Shown: piece by piece, positions 9,763-19,017 of the stretch
Numbering within the stretch: the stretch's first letter is position 1
Layout of the letters: every line of letters begins with the position of its first letter
Assembly: GCA_031287715.1 (NCBI GenBank)
Contig: JAITSN010000045.1
Coordinates: 33,908 to 97,907 of the forward strand
Reading direction: 5' to 3'
Source: Mediterranea sp. (in: CFB group bacteria)
GTDB lineage: Bacteria > Bacteroidota > Bacteroidia > Bacteroidales > Bacteroidaceae
Length of the DNA: 64,000 nt
The notes under the pieces: model-generated
Databases searched by the model: none
Told to the model about the DNA's origin: nothing
What the model saw: the letters and a program-made list of their open reading frames with translations, nothing else
Made by a program: the position numbers and the translations under genes

Positions 9763-10376
9763 TAACAACATGGGTAGGAATAACACCGGATTCCGTATTA
9801 ATCGGAGGAAAAAATATCGACCACCGGACGACGGGCAATGCCTTATTGACGGAACTTTACAGGGAAAGAGTAAATGATTATCCCAAGTTCTTTAAAATGG
9901 ATACCCTCTGCAAGCTCGGTTTTATAGCTTCTGAGATGCTGCTCGCGTATGAAACGGGTGGAATGAGGCAATTTACTCCCCGCGAGGACAGGGCTATTGT
10001 TCTTTTTAACCGGAACGGTTCGTTGAATACAGACCATCACTTTCAACAAACCATCCGGAATCGGGAAAATTACTTCCCCAGTCCTTCTATATTCGCCTAC
10101 ACACTTCCTAACATTGTTACAGGGGAGATTGCTATCCGCAATAACTATTATGGTGAAACATCCTTTTATGTACTTGTAAGACCGGATGCGGAAATAATGA
10201 CCCAACATATAGGAAATACATTTCAGGATGCAGGCATCACATCTGTTTTGGCCGGTTGGGTGGATTGTGAAAGTGAAGATAATTTTCAGGCCTTGCTGTT
10301 TCTTGTGGACAAACGGCAAACCTCCAATATATTAGTAGAAGAAATAAATTCATTTTATAACCAATTAAATATTTGA
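9759..10376 (+). CDS. Truncated KS-like protein (N-terminal half only, no active-site Cys)
   Basis: ATG at 9759 overlaps KS stop (ATGA); PSPSIFAYTLPNIVTGEIAIRNNYYGETSFYV resembles the KS segment just upstream of the nucleophile; ~205 aa. Confidence 0.72.
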   Translation: MITTWVGITPDSVLIGGKNIDHRTTGNALLTELYRERVNDYPKFFKMDTLCKLGFIASEMLLAYETGGMRQFTPREDRAIVLFNRNGSLNTDHHFQQTIRNRENYFPSPSIFAYTLPNIVTGEIAIRNNYYGETSFYVLVRPDAEIMTQHIGNTFQDAGITSVLAGWVDCESEDNFQALLFLVDKRQTSNILVEEINSFYNQLNI

Positions 10377-10378
10377 AA

Positions 10379-10636
10379 ATGGACGATTTAGTTTTAAAAT
10401 TAAAGCAAGAGATCATTGAAGTGCTGAACCTGGAAGATGTAACCCCGGAGGATATAGACAATGATGCCCCTTTGTTTGGAGACGGCTTGGGACTGGATTC
10501 TATCGATGCATTAGAATTAATTGTATTGATTGAAAAGAATTATGGTATCAAGTTGGAAGATCCGGCAAAGGGCAGGGAAATATTCAAGTCTGTAAACGTG
10601 ATGGCCGGTTATATTGCAGAAAAACGAACCAAGTAA
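10379..10636 (+). CDS. Acyl carrier protein (second)
   Basis: GLGLDSIDALELIVLIEKNYGI phosphopantetheine site; ATG at 10379 preferred over TTG at 10373. Confidence 0.92.
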   Translation: MDDLVLKLKQEIIEVLNLEDVTPEDIDNDAPLFGDGLGLDSIDALELIVLIEKNYGIKLEDPAKGREIFKSVNVMAGYIAEKRTK

Positions 10637-10642
10637 AGACAC

Positions 10643-11845
10643 ATGAATGAGCCGGTTTTAATTACAGGAGCAGGAGTAGTCTCGTCTATCGGATTGAATA
10701 AAGAGGAAGTACTTTCTTCTTTACTGTCCCGAAAGAGCGGAATAGGCCCTCCTATGTATTTGAGAACGAAGCATAAAGAGTTCCCTGTAGGAGAAGTCAA
10801 ATTGACCAATGACGAAATGGCTTCCATGCTGAATATCGCTCCTGATATTCCTAAAACGCGAACATCTCTTATGGGAATGTTGGCTCTGAAAGAAGCATTA
10901 GGCGAAGCCTCCCTTATGTCCTGCGATCTGAGAAATGTCGGGATGATATCCGGAACAACAGTCGGCGGTATGGACAAAAGCGAGTTGTATTATCTGGATT
11001 TCCTGTCAAATGACACAAGAAACCAGTTCATTCTCACACACGACTGTGGTGCCTGTACTGAAATGCAAGCAGATTACTTCGGTGATTTTTCCTTTGTCTC
11101 CACAATATCCACAGCGTGTTCTTCTTCTGCCAATGCGCTTATTCTCGGTGCTAATATGATAAGAAACGGGGAAATGGACATTGTTGTTGCCGGTGGTAGC
11201 GAGTGCATTACAAAATTTCACTTGAACGGTTTCAATTCCCTGATGATTCTTGATACGGCGCCCTGCCGTCCTTTTGACGCCACTCGTTCCGGCTTGAACT
11301 TGGGCGAAGGAGCAGCCTACTTAGTATTGGAATCTCAATCTTCCGCTATAAAAAGGCAGGTGAAACCGATAGCGCTTTTGTCCGGCTACGGCAATGCTTG
11401 TGATGCTTTTCACCAGACTGCATCCTCTCCAAACGGAGAAGGAGCATTTAGAGCGATGGCGCAAGCCTTGGATAATGCAGGAATAGAAAAAGGAAAAGTA
11501 GATTATATCAATGCGCATGGAACCGGAACCCCCAACAATGACTTGAGCGAAAGCATTGCCATAAAGCGATTATTCGGCGATAAGATTCCTCCGGTTTCGT
11601 CAACAAAATCTTTCACCGGACATACCACAAGTGCTTCCGGGGCTATCGAAGCTGTTATCTGTATATTGGCTATGAGAAACCAATTTCTTCCGGAAAATCT
11701 GAATTGGAAAGATAAAATGGAAGATGGTATCATCCCTGTAAATAATTCCAAGCTGGCGGCTCCCATCAGCCACGTACTTTGCAATTCATTTGGATTCGGG
11801 GGAAATGATTCCTCGTTGTTATTGACCCATCCCCTTGTTTCATGA
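10643..11845 (+). CDS. Beta-ketoacyl-ACP synthase (third KS, FabF-like)
   Basis: ISTACSSSANALILGA, NAHGTGTPNNDLSE, TKSFTGHTTSASGAIEA, CNSFGFGGNDSSL. Confidence 0.92.
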   Translation: MNEPVLITGAGVVSSIGLNKEEVLSSLLSRKSGIGPPMYLRTKHKEFPVGEVKLTNDEMASMLNIAPDIPKTRTSLMGMLALKEALGEASLMSCDLRNVGMISGTTVGGMDKSELYYLDFLSNDTRNQFILTHDCGACTEMQADYFGDFSFVSTISTACSSSANALILGANMIRNGEMDIVVAGGSECITKFHLNGFNSLMILDTAPCRPFDATRSGLNLGEGAAYLVLESQSSAIKRQVKPIALLSGYGNACDAFHQTASSPNGEGAFRAMAQALDNAGIEKGKVDYINAHGTGTPNNDLSESIAIKRLFGDKIPPVSSTKSFTGHTTSASGAIEAVICILAMRNQFLPENLNWKDKMEDGIIPVNNSKLAAPISHVLCNSFGFGGNDSSLLLTHPLVS

Positions 11846-12882
11846 AAAAAAGAAAAGTCTATATACAAGCAATGGCCCAAATATCCATTCAAAATCCGTT
11901 AACCGATGAATGGATACACCGGCCGGTTGTCCATAACACTTCCTATGTGCGTTCGATAGATCCGAATTTCAGGGATTTCTTATCATCTGCGGAAAGCCGC
12001 AGGATGGGTAAACTCCTAAAACGTGCTTTGGTAACTTCTCTGGAAGTTATCCGTAAATCAGGTATAGAATGTCCTGATGCCATTATAACAGGAACTGGAT
12101 TAGGTTGTATTGAAAACACGGAGTTCTTTCTTGACGCTTTATGCCGGAATGGAGAACAACTGTTGAAGCCCACCCATTTTATGCAATCAACACATAATAC
12201 GATCAGTTCGCTTATCGGTATCCATACGAAGACATACGGATATAACATTACATATGCCCACAAAGGCGTCTCTTTTGACAGCGCATTGCAGGATGCCTGG
12301 ACGCAATTCCAACTAGAGCTGATAGATTCGGCCCTTATTGGAGGGCATGATGAAATGACTCCATCTTATTTTACGCTGTTGAAGAAAGCAAAATTTGTCG
12401 GACAAGACAGGGAAGTATGCGGAGAAACAGCCGTTTCAGTAATGCTGGGTTCCGATAAGACAAAAGGATTATGCCTCTTGTCCGGCTTTAAATTGATGTA
12501 TAAACCGGAAATGGAACGGCTAAAAAGAGAATTGAGCCATATGCTGGATGGTGCAGGCATTTCATTGGATGAAATAGATGCGGTAATGACAGGAATCAGC
12601 GGCAATGAATTGAATGACAGTTATTATCAGGATGTGCTGCCTAAGCTGTTCGGCGATATTCCCATATTACATTACAAGCATGTTTTCGGCGAAAGCTATA
12701 CAGCTCCGGGGTTAGGATTCTATGCGGCAGCTTGTTGTCTCTTATATGGAAAAATACCTGCTTTCTTGTATATGGATCAATCAAAGGCGGCAACAAGCAG
12801 GCCCAACTATATTTTATTATTCAACTTGTTTGAAGGCAAAAGTTGCTCACTCATTTTATTAGAAGATATATGTGGAAAATAA
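11842..12882 (+). CDS. KS-like protein without active-site Cys (chain-length-factor-like)
   Basis: TGTGLGCIENTEFF, QSTHNTISSLIGI, then ITYAHKGVSFDSAL where active KS has TACASSSxA; 346 aa; start overlaps previous stop. Confidence 0.8.
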   Translation: MKKRKVYIQAMAQISIQNPLTDEWIHRPVVHNTSYVRSIDPNFRDFLSSAESRRMGKLLKRALVTSLEVIRKSGIECPDAIITGTGLGCIENTEFFLDALCRNGEQLLKPTHFMQSTHNTISSLIGIHTKTYGYNITYAHKGVSFDSALQDAWTQFQLELIDSALIGGHDEMTPSYFTLLKKAKFVGQDREVCGETAVSVMLGSDKTKGLCLLSGFKLMYKPEMERLKRELSHMLDGAGISLDEIDAVMTGISGNELNDSYYQDVLPKLFGDIPILHYKHVFGESYTAPGLGFYAAACCLLYGKIPAFLYMDQSKAATSRPNYILLFNLFEGKSCSLILLEDICGK

Positions 12883-13223
12883 TACCATACTCTGTACTTC
12901 AATGCATCCTCCTTTCCAGCGGGCAGGTATTACTCAAGTTTGCCTTATTAAGAATGGGGAATTTTGGATGGAACAGGGCTTTTTGGGGAGATCTGCTGAC
13001 CAATTGGTGGTTCATGTCCTGCGGAATATGTTATGGAATAGCTTCTTTGCTATGGATGTATATGCTGAAAAAATTCCCTTTTAGTATAGTTTATCCGATG
13101 ATCAGTTTGAGTTATGTATTCGGTATGTTTGCTGCAATTCTGTTTTTCCATGAGCAGATCTCATTGTACAAATGGCTGGGAGTTCTGTTTATTGTATGTG
13201 GTTGTTGTTTAATTTTAAAATAG
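12870..13223 (+). CDS. Small EamA/SMR-like membrane transporter
   Basis: MWKIIPYSVLQCILLSSGQVLLKFAL... four predicted TM helices, GVLFIVCGCCLILK; ATG at 12870. Confidence 0.7.
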   Translation: MWKIIPYSVLQCILLSSGQVLLKFALLRMGNFGWNRAFWGDLLTNWWFMSCGICYGIASLLWMYMLKKFPFSIVYPMISLSYVFGMFAAILFFHEQISLYKWLGVLFIVCGCCLILK

Positions 13224-13229
13224 CATATA

Positions 13230-13868
13230 ATGAAAGCCTTGATAATATCCATGTTTTTTGCTGTCTTGCCGGCGTCTTTGTATACGCAGGATTTGAAGGC
13301 GGTCGATGAAGATCTAAAAAAGACAATGATTCAAAGAATCAACCGGACAGCGTCTTCTTTGGAAACCATGCAATGTGAGTTTGAGCAAACAAAGTATTTG
13401 TCTCTTTTGAATGATAAAATGGTATCGAAAGGAAAGATGTATTATAAACAGAATAATCTATTCCGATGGGAATATAATACCCCTTACAATTATATCTTTA
13501 TACTGAATGGGACAAAAGTTATATTGAAATCTTCCCAAAAGAAAGATGAGATTGACGTAAGGTCAAGCAGACTGTTTCAGGAAATAGCAAACATCATCAT
13601 GAATAGTGTTACAGGGAAGTGTCTTACCGGTAATACGGATTTTAAAGTTACCATGTATGCCAATGGACACGAATGGATAGCTGATCTTGTTCCCTTGAAA
13701 AAAGAAATGAAGCAGATGTTCAATGTCATAACGATCAGTTTTGACCCTGATGTTTCGATGGTATCAAAAGTTGAGATGAAGGAAAAAAGCGGCGACACCA
13801 CCCGGATCATATTGAAAAATGTACGCTCTAATATAACTGTTGATGAGAAAATTTTTAGTCTGGATTAA
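13230..13868 (+). CDS. LolA-like outer-membrane lipoprotein carrier family protein
   Basis: Signal peptide, METMQCEFEQTKYLSLLNDKMVSKGKMYYKQNNLFRWEYNTPYNY LolA-like pattern. Confidence 0.82.
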   Translation: MKALIISMFFAVLPASLYTQDLKAVDEDLKKTMIQRINRTASSLETMQCEFEQTKYLSLLNDKMVSKGKMYYKQNNLFRWEYNTPYNYIFILNGTKVILKSSQKKDEIDVRSSRLFQEIANIIMNSVTGKCLTGNTDFKVTMYANGHEWIADLVPLKKEMKQMFNVITISFDPDVSMVSKVEMKEKSGDTTRIILKNVRSNITVDEKIFSLD

Positions 13869-14298
13869 TCTGTTGCCGGTTGCCATTCATATATCAGCTC
13901 AGGACGTAATGCCGTCAGAGATTCCTTTCCATTTTGATAATACGGGAAAGATCGAATATAATTTCTTTCTGCAGTTCAAAGAAAATGGATTTACGGGCAT
14001 ATGTATTATAAAGCAGGGTGACGGCGAAATGATTGGCAGTATAATAAATGAATTCGGAGTCAAAGCCTTTGATTTTGTCTATAAAATAAATTCAGGCAAA
14101 ATCCGTTTACTCAATGTGATCGCTTTCATGGATAAATGGTATATAAAGAAAATTGTCATGGAAGACTGGAAGTATCTGCTTGCTTATCCTAACGTGAAGA
14201 AACAAAGTAAAAAAAGAAAAGTTGTACGAATGGACGACGGTGGTATTGTTTTGGAAAACACCAGGCATCGAATCAGATATACGTTAACACCATTTTAA
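13840..14298 (+). CDS. Periplasmic protein of unknown function
   Basis: N-terminal signal-like sequence; 152 aa; overlaps the upstream lolA-like gene. Confidence 0.6.
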   Translation: MMRKFLVWINLLPVAIHISAQDVMPSEIPFHFDNTGKIEYNFFLQFKENGFTGICIIKQGDGEMIGSIINEFGVKAFDFVYKINSGKIRLLNVIAFMDKWYIKKIVMEDWKYLLAYPNVKKQSKKRKVVRMDDGGIVLENTRHRIRYTLTPF

Positions 14299-14309
14299 AA
14301 AGGAAAGCC

Positions 14310-14687
14310 ATGAAACTTTTGAATGATTTTTTTCATATAGTAGAAGACACGCAAAAGGAAGATGTGTATGTCTGTCGTATCAGGCTTAATGCCGATCACT
14401 TTATCTATAAAGTTCATTTTCAGGGAAACCCCGTTACTCCGGGTATTTGTCTTGTACAAATCGCAACGGAATGTCTGGAAAGAAAGTTGAACAGAAGGCT
14501 ATATCTGAAAGAAATGCAGAACATAAAATTCTTGTCGGTACTATCACCGGTTGAAGGTGCTCTTATAGACTTTGTTTTTCCCAAGATAGAAGAAACCGGT
14601 ACGGGATGTAAAATAAAGGCCGCTATCTTATCCGGTGAAAACCAATATGCAAAGATTTCCATGATTTATGTTTATGAACCTTTCTGA
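14310..14687 (+). CDS. FabZ-like hot-dog dehydratase-family protein (His retained, Glu replaced by Gln)
   Basis: KVHFQGNPVTPGICLVQIATE aligns with FabZ [20 protein letters not shown]. Confidence 0.78.
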   Translation: MKLLNDFFHIVEDTQKEDVYVCRIRLNADHFIYKVHFQGNPVTPGICLVQIATECLERKLNRRLYLKEMQNIKFLSVLSPVEGALIDFVFPKIEETGTGCKIKAAILSGENQYAKISMIYVYEPF

Positions 14688-15450
14688 TAACAATAAAATG
14701 CAGGCTGCTAACGATCCTGATATTTGCATAATCATTCCGACCTATAATAATGGCCGGACAATAATGCAGGTACTCAGAAAGGTTTTGTCTTTCACCAAGC
14801 AAGTTATCGTGGTAGATGACGGAAGCACAGACGATACCCGTAAACTTTTACAAGAAGCCCGGCTGCCCATTACCTTAATACAATATGAAAACAACAGGGG
14901 AAAAGGCCATGCCTTGAAAACCGGTTTTCTTAAAGCATTAGAGCAAGGCTTTACCTATGCCGTTACCATTGATTCCGACGGGCAGCATTTTCCGGAAGAT
15001 ATTCCTTTATTTATAGAAGCAATCCGGAAACATCCCAATGCCTTGATCGTAGGAAGCCGTAATTTGGAAAGTAAAAACATGCCGGGCGGGAATACCTTTG
15101 CCAACAAATTCTCCAATTTCTGGTTTTATATCCAAACCGGTCAGCCGTTAGCAGATACCCAGAGCGGGTTCCGGATTTATCCCTTAAAGTTATTGACCGG
15201 CTTGAAAGCTATAACCAACCGCTACGAAGCGGAGCTGGAACTCCTTGTTCTGTCGGCATGGCATGGCGTGGAATTGTATTCGATACCGGTACGGGTTTAC
15301 TATCCACCGGAAGAAGAAAGGGTTTCCCATTTTCGTCCGGTCATTGATTTTTTGAGAATCAGCTTGTTGAATACCGTCTTGTGCGTAGGCGCAATCCTAT
15401 ACGGACTGCCATTGAGAATATTCAGATCTTGTAGGAGGAGCCAAGTATGA
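14668..15450 (+). CDS. Glycosyltransferase family 2
   Basis: CIIIPTYNNGRTIMQVL, VDDGSTDDT, TIDSDGQHFPEDI. Confidence 0.93.
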   Translation: MFMNLSDNNKMQAANDPDICIIIPTYNNGRTIMQVLRKVLSFTKQVIVVDDGSTDDTRKLLQEARLPITLIQYENNRGKGHALKTGFLKALEQGFTYAVTIDSDGQHFPEDIPLFIEAIRKHPNALIVGSRNLESKNMPGGNTFANKFSNFWFYIQTGQPLADTQSGFRIYPLKLLTGLKAITNRYEAELELLVLSAWHGVELYSIPVRVYYPPEEERVSHFRPVIDFLRISLLNTVLCVGAILYGLPLRIFRSCRRSQV

Positions 15451-18400
15451 TACGGTTTTGTTTGTTCATATATGACAATTTAACCAAGCGTAAATGGCTG
15501 GCCGGTTTGCTTCTTGCCGTATGTATACTTGGATGTTTGGCGATAGCATTGCGTATGCATTATCAAGAAGATATTGCAGACTTTCTCCCCCAAAACAAAC
15601 AGAGTGAAAAGTATTCTTCTGTCTATAACCATTTGGGAGGGCAAAACAAAATAGTGGTGATTTTCTCTTCCGAAGAAACAGACGATACAGACGAATTGAT
15701 AGAAGCGATGGAAAGTTTCGGCTCTTTCTGGGAAGAGACGGATGTATCCCACTGCATAACAGATATGCAAATTCGTGTAGAAGAATCCCAAATGTTGGAA
15801 ATGGTAGATTTCATCTGGAAGAACTATCCCTATTTCTTGACACCGGCGGACTATTTGCGGATGGATTCCCTCCTCTCAACTCCCGGATACATCGCAAACC
15901 AAATGGAAAGCAACAAGACTCTCCTGATGCTACCTACGGGTGGCATGATGGTCCGGAATCTGCAATATGATCCGCTACGGCTTTTTACCCCGGTAATGCA
16001 ACGCTTGCAGTCTTTCAATATAGACGACCAATATCAGATTATTGACGGTTACATCTTTAACAGGGATGGAAATAAAGGTCTGGTATTCCTTTCTTCGCCT
16101 TATGGAATCAGTGAATCTTTACTGAACGAGAAACTCTCCGTCTTGATAGATTCTGTGATCCTAAAGACTGAGAAAGAATATTCCGAAGTCAGTATTTCAG
16201 CAGTCGGTGCGCCACTTATTGCTGTGATTAATGCCCGGCAGATAAAGAAAGACAGCTTGTTGTCCGTTTCATTGTCTATCATTCTCATCTTTGCCATTCT
16301 TATCTTCTCCTTTAAACGGTTTGATGATTTATTCTGGATAGGCGTTTCCATTCTTTTCGGCTGGTTATTCGCTTTGGGATGCATAGCGGCTTATAAAGAC
16401 AGCATTTCCATTATCGTACTGGGGATTGGGTCCGTCATTATTGGTATTGCAGTAAACTATCCGCTCCATTTCCTTGATCATCTGAAACATGAACCCAACA
16501 AACGGATAGCCTTGAAAGAAATGGCATCTCCATTGCTGATTGGGAATATAACAACCGTGAGCGCATTTCTCTGCTTGCTGTTTTTAAATGCGAAAGCCAT
16601 ACGCGATCTGGGATTGTTCGGGTCTTTGACTCTTGTCGGGACAATCTTGTTCGTACTCATATTCTTGCCCGTACTGGTTCCCAAACGTAAAGTTTCCCGC
16701 AACGAATTTCAATTCAATCTTGACCGGTTCATTCCCCTATCGGAAGAAAGTAGAAGAAAAGCGCTCTTGCCTATTGCGGTCATTACTGCCATTCTTGCCT
16801 ATTTTAGTTTGGAGGTATCCTTCGACTCGGATATGCAGCATATCAACTATATGACGAAGCAGCAAAGGGCCGATTTGAATTTATTATCAACCAGTATCCA
16901 ACGGAAAGACAGCGCCCAATATCTATATGCCGTATCGGAAAACAAAGACCTTCAAAAAGCGCTACAACAAAACGAAGACCTGTTAAAGGAGCTGGAATAC
17001 CATACCGGAACCGGTAAAATCCTTCAAATCAGCGGCATAAATAATTTTATCCCTTCTATTTCCCGCCAGAAAGAGACGCTAAGAGAATGGGCTGCTTTCT
17101 GGAATGTACATGCAAATAGTATAAAAGATCTTGAGGAAGAAAGCAAACGCTTGGGATTCTCCCCGCAAGCCTTTTCCCCTTTTCTGGAAAGTATCACCGC
17201 TTCGTACGAACCTCATGATGCCGGTTATTTCAAAACCATCATGGAATCCATCGGTGAAAACTATATCATGAAAGCAGATTCTGTCATCCGAATTGTAAAT
17301 TACATCCAGGTACCGAAAAAAGACGGGGCAGAGCTGAAAGAATGGCTTAATAAGGAAATAGCCCCAACCTGTTTTGTTTTTGATACGAAAGATGTAAGCA
17401 ACCAACTTGTTTCTATCTTGTCGGACGATTTTAATTACATCGGATTCATCTGTGGGTTTGTTGTGTTCTTTTTTCTTTGGGTATCCTTCGGACGGCTGGA
17501 ACTCAGCTTTCTTTCATTTCTTCCCTTGGCAGTTAGTTGGATCTGGATTCTCGGCATTATGCAGCTATTGGATATCCAATTCAACATAGTAAACATCATT
17601 CTTGCCACTTTCATTTTTGGGCAGGGAGATGATTATACAATTTTTATAACCGAAGGACTGATGTACGAATACGCTTACGGGAAGAAAACACTGGCTTCAT
17701 ATAAAAACAGCGTGGGCCTGTCTGCCATTATCATGTTTATAGGAATGGGTATGCTGATTTTCGCCAAACATCCTGCGATGAAATCTTTGGCGGAAGTTGC
17801 TGTCATCGGTATGCTTACAGTAGTTGCTATGGCTTATTATTTACCGCCATTGATATTCAAATGGATTACAACCTCGGAAGGCCGTGTCCGGCAGATTCCC
17901 ATTACGCTGAACAGGCTGGGGCGCTCACTCTTTTCTTTATTGTTTTTCCTTTTTGGAATGTATCTGGTCATGATACCCTTTACTTTTCTCTATTTCCGTA
18001 TCGGTAGGACATCCGAAAGAAAAAGGATACGTTATCATAAAGTGCTGCAATTCTTTTCAACCTTTATCATCCGGCATGTACCCGGTGTTAAGTTTGCTTT
18101 TGACAATGCAAACGGCGAAACGTTTGAAAAGCCGGCGGTTATCATATGCAACCATCAATCCCATCTGGATTTGATGTGTATCATGATGCTTACCCCTAAA
18201 TTAGTTATTCTAACCAATGACCGGGTATGGAACAATCCGTTCTATGGAATAATTATCAAGTATGCGGAATTCTATCCCGTATCGAATGGTGTTGATGCCA
18301 ACCTTGTGCGGTTGCAATCCATGATAGACCGCGGTTATTCCGTTGCCGTTTTTCCCGAAGGAACCCGCTCCGAAGATTGTTCTATCCTGAGATTCCATCA

Positions 18401-19013
18401 AGGAGCTTTCTATCTAAGCCGGAAGCTGGGCGTGGATATTCTGCCCGTATTTATCCATGGCGTGGGACATGTACTCCCCAAGAAGGATTTTATGTTGCGT
18501 GAAGGCCGGATTTATATGGAGTTGGGGAAGCGGATGCCGGCAACGGAAGTATCAAAAGCAAAGAATGCCCTGCAACTTGCGTCGCAATTTCATAGAATAT
18601 ACTGCGACCGGTATAAGGAAATCTGCATATCCCGTGAAGATGCCGGTTATTTTATTCCTTACGTACGCCATAAATACATGTACAAAGGACATGGCGTGGA
18701 ATCCCGTTGCAGGAAAACACTCCAATATATAAAAACGGTTACGGGATGTATAGACCGTGATTACCGGGGCGCCAAAACCGTTTGGATAACAAACAGCGGT
18801 CAGGGAGAGTTTGCCTGGCTGTTTGCGCTTGTCCATAAGGATATGGAAGTGTATGCTTTTGAGCAAGATGAAGATTGCCATCTGTTGGCAATAAACACAT
18901 CCGGCATACCCTGTAATCTTCATTTTATCCATTTGATAAATGAAGAACAACTAAGGCATTTCCCTGTAGCGGATAAAGAAATAGATGTGATAAACATAAC
19001 CCCTGACGTATAG
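15447..19013 (+). CDS. MMPL/RND-family exporter fused to a PlsC-like acyltransferase with an extra C-terminal domain
   Basis: 1188 aa; two transmembrane blocks (IILIFAILIFSFKRFDDLFWIG... and FICGFVVFFFLW...FGQGDDYTIFI), then PlsC motifs ICNHQSHLD, FPEGTRSED and a C-terminal ~110-aa region. Confidence 0.9.
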   Translation: MIRFCLFIYDNLTKRKWLAGLLLAVCILGCLAIALRMHYQEDIADFLPQNKQSEKYSSVYNHLGGQNKIVVIFSSEETDDTDELIEAMESFGSFWEETDVSHCITDMQIRVEESQMLEMVDFIWKNYPYFLTPADYLRMDSLLSTPGYIANQMESNKTLLMLPTGGMMVRNLQYDPLRLFTPVMQRLQSFNIDDQYQIIDGYIFNRDGNKGLVFLSSPYGISESLLNEKLSVLIDSVILKTEKEYSEVSISAVGAPLIAVINARQIKKDSLLSVSLSIILIFAILIFSFKRFDDLFWIGVSILFGWLFALGCIAAYKDSISIIVLGIGSVIIGIAVNYPLHFLDHLKHEPNKRIALKEMASPLLIGNITTVSAFLCLLFLNAKAIRDLGLFGSLTLVGTILFVLIFLPVLVPKRKVSRNEFQFNLDRFIPLSEESRRKALLPIAVITAILAYFSLEVSFDSDMQHINYMTKQQRADLNLLSTSIQRKDSAQYLYAVSENKDLQKALQQNEDLLKELEYHTGTGKILQISGINNFIPSISRQKETLREWAAFWNVHANSIKDLEEESKRLGFSPQAFSPFLESITASYEPHDAGYFKTIMESIGENYIMKADSVIRIVNYIQVPKKDGAELKEWLNKEIAPTCFVFDTKDVSNQLVSILSDDFNYIGFICGFVVFFFLWVSFGRLELSFLSFLPLAVSWIWILGIMQLLDIQFNIVNIILATFIFGQGDDYTIFITEGLMYEYAYGKKTLASYKNSVGLSAIIMFIGMGMLIFAKHPAMKSLAEVAVIGMLTVVAMAYYLPPLIFKWITTSEGRVRQIPITLNRLGRSLFSLLFFLFGMYLVMIPFTFLYFRIGRTSERKRIRYHKVLQFFSTFIIRHVPGVKFAFDNANGETFEKPAVIICNHQSHLDLMCIMMLTPKLVILTNDRVWNNPFYGIIIKYAEFYPVSNGVDANLVRLQSMIDRGYSVAVFPEGTRSEDCSILRFHQGAFYLSRKLGVDILPVFIHGVGHVLPKKDFMLREGRIYMELGKRMPATEVSKAKNALQLASQFHRIYCDRYKEICISREDAGYFIPYVRHKYMYKGHGVESRCRKTLQYIKTVTGCIDRDYRGAKTVWITNSGQGEFAWLFALVHKDMEVYAFEQDEDCHLLAINTSGIPCNLHFIHLINEEQLRHFPVADKEIDVINITPDV

Positions 19014-19017
19014 CCAT

